DNA of 64,000 nt from positions 62,001-126,000 of the forward strand of contig JAGFNK010000058.1 in assembly GCA_025769875.1 (NCBI GenBank). Reading direction: 5' to 3'. The position numbers and the translations under genes are program-made. Under the pieces are notes generated by a model. It was not told the origin of the DNA, did no database searches, and saw nothing but the letters and a program-made list of their open reading frames with translations. Below, one piece after another: positions 56,762 to 64,000 of the stretch (its first letter is position 1; every line of letters starts with the position of its first letter). The DNA comes from Russula earlei. Lineage: Eukaryota > Basidiomycota > Agaricomycetes > Russulales > Russulaceae.

Positions 56762-58407
56762 CTAACTACTTTCCATCATTATGGAATCATAAATATCCGT
56801 CTCGCCGTGTTTCAAGAAGTCGTGCTTGGTCTCTTCCGGCACAGTAATGTTCCACGCTTTAGTTTGAAGATGGTAGTGGAAAGGAATCGGGGTTTGTTCG
56901 GCCTCAGTATCTGTAATCACGGTAAGGTATACCAGAGATCGCTGAATCTGAGTCGGTAGCAGCAGTTCGTTCGATCGTGCATTGAGCTCGATAGGCATAC
57001 CATCTAGGAAGCGATGTCTGGAGAACAGAACATAGGGTGTATAGACACCCCACCGGCCCGCAACAGCACGATCTCGGTCTTCCTGGTTACGACCCGTCTC
57101 TTCATCGGTTGCTCTCCGGTTGTCCATCTGTGGCAGGCTACTATCATTTTCGGGGATCCATACCTACGGGGATAAGAGATGACCCAGTACGAAACGGTGT
57201 AATAATGTTACCTTGTTGACCTTGTTCATCCATGCCTCGTAATCTCGGACCCAAACTGCGCAAACCCAGCCCTCACGACCCTCTCGTTTCTCCCAGTCGG
57301 AATAGAATTTAGCTCTACAAGGCAAACGTTAACGCCGGAAAACCTGACAATAGGTAGCACGCACATGCTCGGGTGATCGGTGACGTACAACCCAAATCCC
57401 CATCGGCAAGTCCACATCCGATGAACACGGCCTTCGCCCTTTTGAACGAGGTCAATTACGGTGTGGCTTTGCCCAGTATAACCGATAACCATGGGTGTGA
57501 GTTGCGAGCTTGGGTTCGGGGGAATCGTAATCCTCTTCATGCGCCGCCAAGTGTCCATGCCTTCTTGGTAGATGTCCCACGTTAACCCTTTCTTGTGGCA
57601 GATGGCCTGGAATGTCACCCCTTTCTGGATGTGAGTACGGATGTGGAATGGAGGCCTGGGGATGGCAAGCACACCTAGCTGTATCCTGACCGCATTGTTC
57701 TTGGCCTCGTCATCAAAAAGAATCTGTAGAGGCCGTTGACTATAGACAAGCTACTAGCAGGGGAGTGATTAACGAACCATCTCGGAGTAATCAAGTCCAG
57801 ACCATTCCCTTATCCTTCTAAACTGCTCTACCTTCGATTCTAAACACGAAATAATTATTCATGCAAAGCGAATTTAAGGGGGAAATATTACCATTAGTGA
57901 CATCATAATATTTAGCTAACTGAATGATTGGCCCCTCGCTACCGTTAGCATTGGCCACGATAAAGTGCGACAATGCCCTGTCGTACCTGTAAATCATCAA
58001 CAAATTAGACATCCAAGAGTTTCAGGAAGAACATACATGGCTTTCCTTGAATTGGTGGAAACGATCGCGAGCAACGCACCTTTCTTGAGGACGTCGCTTA
58101 TCACATCAGAAATTCCGTCGTAGAGACGGATGGAGTTCTCATGATTGCTGCGGATAATAGAAGAGTCGGTGCTGATTTTCACGTGAAGGAAGTACTGACG
58201 TTTTGTCCCGAAGCCACGAACCATTAACAGATTCAATGTTGTCCTCAATTGAATCTGAGGCACCTGGGCCCTTTCCCCAACTATTCTCATCTAGCCGCCC
58301 CGCCCAGACAGTCCCGCTGGCAAGTGCATCGAATGAGTGCTGAGTTGTGTAAGTTTGATTGCGTATATTCACTCTGTGTCCAAAGCAACGAGCTTTGGGA
58401 AATCCAT
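56762..58407 (-). CDS. Two-domain protein: MDP-1/Acid_PPase-like HAD phosphatase plus unknown C-terminal domain (intact copy P3)
   Basis: Nine exons with GT-AG introns and matching phases: 58407-58373, 58316-58200, 58147-58037, 57986-57892, 57839-57778, 57723-57675, 57620-57365, 57314-57212, 57163-56762; 1230 nt, 409 aa. HAD part (1-180): DxDxT at D10-T14 (split by intron 1), motif II AIVSTN at 78-83, a lysine in ESKVEQF (K122) and FDDE at 143-146, as in magnesium-dependent phosphatase-1, which dephosphorylates protein tyrosine or sugar phosphates. C-terminal part (185-409): GYTG at 203-206, RWGFGLYVTD at 229-238, a VWVRDYEAW strand and TPYVLFSRH. The GYTG...RWGxGLY pattern recalls ADP-ribosyltransferase folds, but that is inference. 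No signal or membrane segment. The only undamaged member of four copies. Confidence 0.88.
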
Positions 58408-58507
58408 TTTTTGGGAGTAAATGCAAGTGGCAGGCGGTGAGAACTGTGACGTAACGAGAGGAGAGAAACCGATTTGGGATCGTCCCTTGGAGAGGCTTCA
58501 GACAAGT

Positions 58508-60335
58508 TTATTCTTCGAGCGAACACGAAATGACGACAGTTTTGAAAGTGATGGAACATGAGGCAGTACAAACGGCTGACAAATCATCGAGGAGAACATA
58601 CGAGCCAGGATACCCTCCACCAACGTACCCTGTCCGTTGGCCCATTCCTGGACTATCCCCAAGAGGCGGTGGAAGACATGTTCGGTCGAGGTACGTCCGG
58701 TAAAACATCTTCTCTCCACGTCGCCGGAACTCTTCCCTCGGTTTGTTGGGTACAACAATGTGCCAGTTTCGAAATTGGAACCTGAATTCGTAAGGGCAGG
58801 GATTGGAAATATTATTTACTTCGGGCATCCGTCAGGGGGTTAATAACAATGGCCGTTGAATCTGCGTGTACACAACCATCTCGCTCTAGCGTGGACCTGT
58901 TCTTGGCGTGCCGCGAAAGTGTTCATGCCTGGAGAAGAGAACGTAAGGTGTACGGATGCCCTAGCGATCTTCAATGATACGGTCTCCGGCTTCTTGGTGT
59001 TGACCCGATCGCTCGTGGGGTCAAGTTCTGGTTGTCCATTCGAGTAACGGTGCTGCCATGTTCGGGGACCCATATCTAATAAGTTGGATGAGACATGACC
59101 CGGACAGATATACGATGACGCACCTTGTTGACGTTCACCCAAGAGTCATAATCCTTAACCCAAACCTCACAGACCTTGTGCCCCTCTTTGGCCACCATCC
59201 CTTGGATAGTCACGGAAAACTTTGACTCTACACGGAGGTTAAATATGATTATACCTACGTGTTCTTTGTAAACGTACAGATTCGAGGAGGGGGCGACTAC
59301 CCCCAACGGTAAGCCTCGGTCCTTTCAACACCTTCCCCCTCCTGAGCGCGTCTCATCCACCTGGGACCCAACCCACTATAGCCTATAAGCGCGCGCCTGC
59401 GCCGGGTGGGTGGGTTCGGTAGGAGGGTAATACTTATAGCACGTGGCCAAGCTTGGAGGCTTCGCTGATACAAGGCCCATGTCAAACCGGATCCTCTGTC
59501 ACGGACGAGCTCGAATGATACGCCTTGTGTGGACTGAATTGGGTGGTAATAAAGGGCCATGATTGAAATGTACCTAAAGTTATCCTAACGGTGTTGCTGG
59601 CAGCCTCGGCATCAAACATTAGCTGTCGATGTCGCTGCCTGAGCGTACAAGTGAGATACATAATATGAAACTATACCATTTGGGAGTAATCGCTCCCGGA
59701 CCTTTGCCGAATTCTTCTGAAAGGGTTCAATCCCTTCAATTCTCGGTCTGGCCATAATCCGTGTTGTAGGCACGATGCATGGTGGACGTGCAAAGATATC
59801 TGGGCTTACTGGAGCCCTGAACCTCGTCATACTCGACCAGGTGGATAATCGACGAATGCTGATTGTTTCTTGGGTTGGTGGTTTGAAGTAATACAATGCC
59901 CTGTCGCACCTGCGGGGAGATGGGGATGAAGGTGTCCCGTAGGTTCGTCAAAAACCTACATGTCTTTGCTGGGATTCGCCGAAACGATTGCTAGCTTTGT
60001 GCCATTCCTCAATATATTGTGGACTATCTTGGAGATGTCGTCATAGACACGGATCTGAGTGTCAGGATTCCTGGAAGCAACGGACCACATTAAACTCTGC
60101 GTTGACACAAGTGAGACGGGATGAAAACCTACATTCTGTCCTGAAGTGACTGGTCAGTCACAGGCGTGATATTGTCCTGGACTGGTGAGAAAGCTGCTGC
60201 ACCCTTTCCCCACGTCGTATGGTTAAGGATCCCGTGCCAAATAGTCCAGCTAGTAGTAAATGTGTGAAGGTGAGCACGGAACTAATTAAGTTGATTTCGT
60301 CCACTGACTCTGTGTCCAGAGCGATGATAAGACAT
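58508..60335 (-). pseudogene. HAD (MDP-1/Acid_PPase-like) two-domain protein, copy P4
   Basis: Closest to P1. ATG 60335 gives MSY, then an 8-base deletion relative to P1 shifts the first exon out of frame, although the codons for LDTD are still visible. Other parts: IRVYDDISKIVHNIL, LAIVSANPSKDM, GVSFELVRDRGSGLTWALYQ, YRWG followed at once by a stop-containing stretch, and the C-terminal ISNPCPYEFRFQFRNWHIVV. The FDAE replacement of FDDE is shared with P1, so it arose before they split. Not functional as read. Confidence 0.75.
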
Positions 60336-62536
60336 GCGCGTCGTGGTAAGACGGCTGTGGAGTCGAAACGATGAGACGATAAGAGAGCCAGTCAAACGGG
60401 GCTTGCGGATGGCTTAACTTGTTGGCAATTCGTCGTGCATGCCTTGTGAACGGCAAAAGGTGATCTTTCTATTCTAAGCATCGTGTGCAAATCCCTTTTA
60501 TAACCAACGCTCTCCCACGCCCACGTACGGCCCGGTCGGCTCACGCGCTCCTCGGGGTCCCCCTTTCAAATTGATCGATCAGGACCGTGTCGAATGTGTC
60601 TCACTCAATGGCAAGAGAATATTGTTCATGTCAAGAGGTTCGTCCAGGAAGCTTCTGATCCCTCCGATCCCGGACGTCGTGGAACCGGCAGATTCGATTT
60701 TCTGATTACGCCGTAACTAAAGACTTTTCTTTTTTCACGCTCAGTTATCTCGACTTATTATAATTCCTGTGCCATTCGACATGTTTTGAAGCATGAATTG
60801 GGGGGAACATACTTTGTACTTCTTCTTTGACTCTGGTGTGTAACTTTTGGCGTCATTCATTCCCTATCTTTATCAGCTGTCAGCCTTTCTCCATGACCCA
60901 GTACCGTGGCCAGAACTGCTTCCTACACTTAATCGTGGGCCTCTGCCGACTGATTCTACGCCACTCTCACCTGCTCCAACAACACGCAGGTTTACGTTTC
61001 TGCCGCCAGGTGAACCAAGAAGGGAACCAGGAAATTTGGGGTGGGCGCATCACAATTGCTCATCCCCGAAGCATTGCAGAGTTCACTCTCAGTTTGAGCT
61101 GAATCCCCCAAGACCCCCGCTGCGTACATGTTACGTCGAGTCCATACATCCTATTTGTAATTCCATGTCTGAATCTTGGGCAACATCCCCACGAGCACCT
61201 ACTCGGTCTTCGAAAACCGTGACATCGTAGCTTTCGATGCGAACAATCAACTTGTGAAAGCCACCTCAGGTGCCAACGCCAAGGCGAGTGAACAAGTCGT
61301 CACTTTATACCTGGTCTCAACGTGCACGATTCAGTGGAAGTTAAGCTGGAGTCGGTCACTCCAACTTTAACTTGGTGGATTCAGAGTCAATCCAACAGGA
61401 GTTCCGTCATCGTTCACTTGTGACAAATGGAGCCACTGTTGTCGGACAAAACGAATGCATAACCTGAACGATTGTGTGAGCATCAAGCAGCGCTCAGAGG
61501 TCCGAATACAGGTCTGTTTGTGGGTTTCCATTGTTTGCAAAGTTTCTGAGTTTCGAAGCATTCCTCCTTCGAAATTTCCAAGAGAATTTACAGCGGAAGG
61601 AATGACTCACGTCGGCATTTGACAAAGGTTCTTTGTGCAGGTTCAATTATTGTCGAATCGCCAATCGTGATATTTCAGACCGGAGGCGGTACAACCCGAC
61701 ACCAACTGGCATCTCGACACCGTAAGGTGTGAGATCCTGCAAGAAAATGAACACCCTCACCTTGCCCTCTTCGTCCTATCTGGCCACTCATTCCATACAC
61801 CTTCCATTCCCTTCGCGCCTTTCAACTCGACGTTATCTCTCGCCGAGCCACCTCAAGAGCAGATCATAAAATTCTCTGTCTCCCCTCGATCCCACTCGAT
61901 GTCACCGGCCTCTCCACATGCTGCGCGTCTGAGTCGTCTCAAGGTCGGACTTCGACACTCCCTTTCATTGGCTCCCGGCACAACATCATCGTCGGGCATC
62001 GTTGTCTCGTGCAGGGCCGCCCGACTTCATTCCCTGCGCCGGATTCTTTCATGTCATTTTCTGTCCATACTTACATCATCCCTCTTTGCCTTCCTTTCAT
62101 CGCGCTCTCGCCCATCTTCAACTCCCTCTCATCTTTCCATCTTACCCCGGTTCTCACCCTTGCTGCGGCGTCGCGTCCAGACCATTATGACGTGTTCGCT
62201 CCTCTTTCGCTGTCAGATGCGAGGGCTCGCTACCCACAGTGCCTCGAGTCGTTGTCTACGCTGCACCGCTCCCCCTTCCGCGGACTCGTAGCTGGTTGAG
62301 TTGGTTTCTTTGGGCTCACATGTGCGATACGTTTGATTCGTTGGACTTTTTTCTATACTGTGCCCTTTTGTCTCCTTATTATTTACCTTTGCCCATCCTT
62401 CGTCATAATCTATATATATTAATTATATAATATATGACCGATGAGTTGACCGGACTTGTCTATCCTTCCTGCCTGTCGTATATAACGCCCTCAAAGTTGA
62501 CTAGATCACCTCCTCAACTGCTCTTCGTATCCAGTC
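60336..62536. other. Decayed spacer upstream of the second lectin
   Basis: 60570-61020 is related to 50640-51046 (duplicated block). Near 61180-61290 a frame reading NIPTSTYSVFENRDIVAFDANN is coding-like but unassigned. 61740-62300 is pyrimidine-rich and shares TCAGATGCGAGGGCTC with the LTR-like insert in the copia element. An AT-rich run lies near 62408-62432. No complete gene. Confidence 0.45.
62474..62486 (+). promoter_or_regulatory. TATA-like box of lectin gene 2
   Basis: GTCGTATATAACG about 55 bases before the lectin ATG at 62537. Position and sequence suit a core promoter; not otherwise supported. Confidence 0.45.
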
Positions 62537-63371
62537 ATGCCTATCCTTCACGAATTTAACACTGAGACTGTCCATGCCCCAACCGACCCAAAGCCTGATA
62601 CTCAGGAGACGTTATACTTCCCTCATCCTTTCGTCGCCCGTCCCCGTCTTCCCCATGGCTTACGTGAACTAGATATCGACAAAAATGCCAACATCCGCGT
62701 CAAGTCGACAAATCCAGTACTTCACCAAGACTTGGGCTGACTGTCATATCACAACGTGGGACGACACCACTCTCTACAGAGCCATCGACGATGTCTTCGT
62801 TCTCCCACCCGCCGATATGCAGTATCTCACTGGTGAACACATGCGCAACCTCTTGATCAACCCCGATGACCCCGCCTCCGTGCGCGTCGACTTTGAGCGC
62901 CCATTCATTACCCCTCCCAAAGTTGTTGTCTTCTTGAACTACATCGATCTCGACAACACCCGCAACTGGCGCCTCAAGACTACCGCCACTGACATCGACG
63001 TGACCGGATTCACGCTCACTATCGAGAGTTGGGGAGATACCATCCTCTACGCTGCGCAGGCTTGTTGGGTTGCATACCCAGAGGATGAGGAGCACATCTT
63101 TAGCATGTCTGCCAACACGATGGACGTTCGTCCCCGCGACCAACCGCGGCTCCGACAGAGCAAGTTAATCTCATTCAACGACGTCAAGTTTTGGAAGTAT
63201 CCAGCCGTCTTCGTAGCCTTGAATTCTATCGACATCGATTGCAAAGCTAATCTTCGCATCAACGCCTACGTCAACGACGTCTCAAGGACTGGTTTGGTCT
63301 GGCATATTGATACCTGGGCTGACACCATTCTTTATTCCGCTGGAGCTAGTATCATTGCATTCAACGAATGA
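62537..63371 (+). pseudogene. H-type lectin domain protein, second copy, one frameshift
   Basis: Homologue of the lectin at 51752-52582 along its full length, same three modules: TTWDDTTLYRA, ESWGDTILYAA and DTWADTILYSA. The frame from ATG 62537 (MPILHEFNTETVH) leaves register at about 62710, where an AAA run has one base more than needed; the rest, from QYFTKTWAD to AFNE-stop, is open. Sequence conservation after the break argues for a very recent lesion or a homopolymer error. Confidence 0.88.
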
Positions 63372-63764
63372 TTGGTTCCATGAGCATTAGCCTCTTACCC
63401 CCAAACATGGTATTTTGACTTTTAGTATTGGCTGAGCAGTCGTTGCACTTTCCTATCCCACTGACACGGATTGCATTTTATTCCTTTCTACTTCCAGCTC
63501 TTATGCAACAAAGTCGAAGTTGTAAAATATCTCCAAACTGTCGCTCTTGTGCCTGACTTCGATGTTGATTTCGCATTTCGCATTCTCCGGGACAAAAAAC
63601 GTACGTTCCTTCACGAATAAATAAATTGCACGTGAAACGTAATTGATAAAAGTTCATATACGTGCGGCGATGCTTACTTTCCTGGCAGGCACACCGTTCC
63701 TGGAATACAACGCCCATACCCCCGAACTATCCCACAAACGGATCACACCTACATACCACCATCC
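63372..63764. other. Region between convergent lectin and transporter ends
   Basis: About 390 bases between two stop codons on opposite strands. Expected to hold both 3' UTRs. No gene or repeat seen. Confidence 0.5.
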
Positions 63765-64000
63765 TTATCGCAAGCTTGCGAAGCTCCCCACTGTCAACCC
63801 GCCGACCATACAAAACAGGCCAATCGTCACTGCCGTGTCTACGTCCTCCTGGTCTTTCAAGTTTTTATTATGCAGCAGCGACGGCGCCGCCATGAGACAC
63901 ATTGTAGAGATGTACCCGTTTGACGTCCCGAAGGTGAAGAGGATGAGGAAGAGGAGGTCAGAATTGATGAGCGGCGACGAACTGGATTGGATGGTAGAGG
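63765..64000 (-). CDS. Equilibrative nucleoside transporter (ENT/SLC29 family), C-terminal end
   Basis: Minus-strand frame open from the window edge to TAA at 63765-63767, about 78 codons. It matches the last two membrane helices of ENT transporters: LINSDLLFLILFTFGTSNGY, then STMCLMAAPSLL, an acidic loop with KDQEDVDTA and a final glycine-rich helix (GLFCMVGGLTVGSFASLR). ENT proteins carry nucleosides across the plasma or vacuolar membrane (yeast Fun26 is vacuolar). The N-terminal nine helices lie outside the window. Confidence 0.8.
   Translation of the reverse strand, partial: STIQSSSSPLINSDLLFLILFTFGTSNGYISTMCLMAAPSLLHNKNLKDQEDVDTAVTIGLFCMVGGLTVGSFASLR

Noticed and set aside
1..64000. CRISPR arrays, tRNA genes, bacterial operons or replication origins
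   Set aside because: No regularly spaced repeats or tRNA-like cloverleaf noticed by eye; gene structure with short introns is eukaryotic.

Overview
The window is nuclear DNA of a filamentous basidiomycete, most likely an Agaricomycete. The signs are host genes split by many 45-90 nt GT-AG introns, a TPR-CHAT protein, H-type lectins and an expanded Acid_PPase/MDP-1-like HAD family, all set among chromodomain Ty3/gypsy, Ty1/copia and Tc1 elements. A member of the Cantharellales (Rhizoctonia-like) would fit, but the sequence alone does not prove it.

Layout. 1-4.6 kb holds housekeeping genes on the plus strand: a mitochondrial EngB-type GTPase (one splice donor looks lost) and a complete nine-exon RSA4/NLE1 ribosome-assembly WD40 gene, followed by a small foldback element. 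4.6-7.6 kb is a minus-strand TPR-CHAT gene broken by one frameshift. 8.3-35.0 kb is a nested retrotransposon complex. Two decayed copies of one chromovirus (arms B and C) face each other as a giant inverted repeat. Arm B holds a copia element (5-bp duplication GTCCT), which itself holds a 1.26-kb LTR-like insert. Arm C holds a young chromovirus A (5-bp duplication CATTA, LTRs about 99% alike) and a 333-bp solo LTR. 35.0-44.8 kb is a second, older gypsy element D, carrying a solo LTR (duplication CTTGG) that contains an apparently intact Tc1 transposon. 44.9-45.5 kb is another solo LTR. 46.6-47.9 kb and 51.1-51.4 kb are duplicated 3' pieces of RSA4.

48.1-63.4 kb is a gene cluster built by local duplication: four copies of a two-domain protein (N-terminal MDP-1-like HAD phosphatase, C-terminal domain of unknown function with a possible ADP-ribosyltransferase-like motif), two three-repeat H-type lectin genes and a broken APH-type kinase gene. 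Only one HAD copy (56762-58407, 409 aa) and one lectin (51752-52582) read through cleanly. The window ends in the 3' end of an equilibrative nucleoside transporter gene on the minus strand.

Three themes recur. Old elements differ from the young copy A mainly by loss of CpG (CGA to TGA stops; Arg to Gln, Cys, His or Trp), which points to methylation-linked or RIP-like mutation. The chromovirus family carries a third gene after pol that ends in a CCHC zinc knuckle. Many host genes are broken by single-base insertions, often in homopolymers, so some of the pseudogene calls could be assembly errors.
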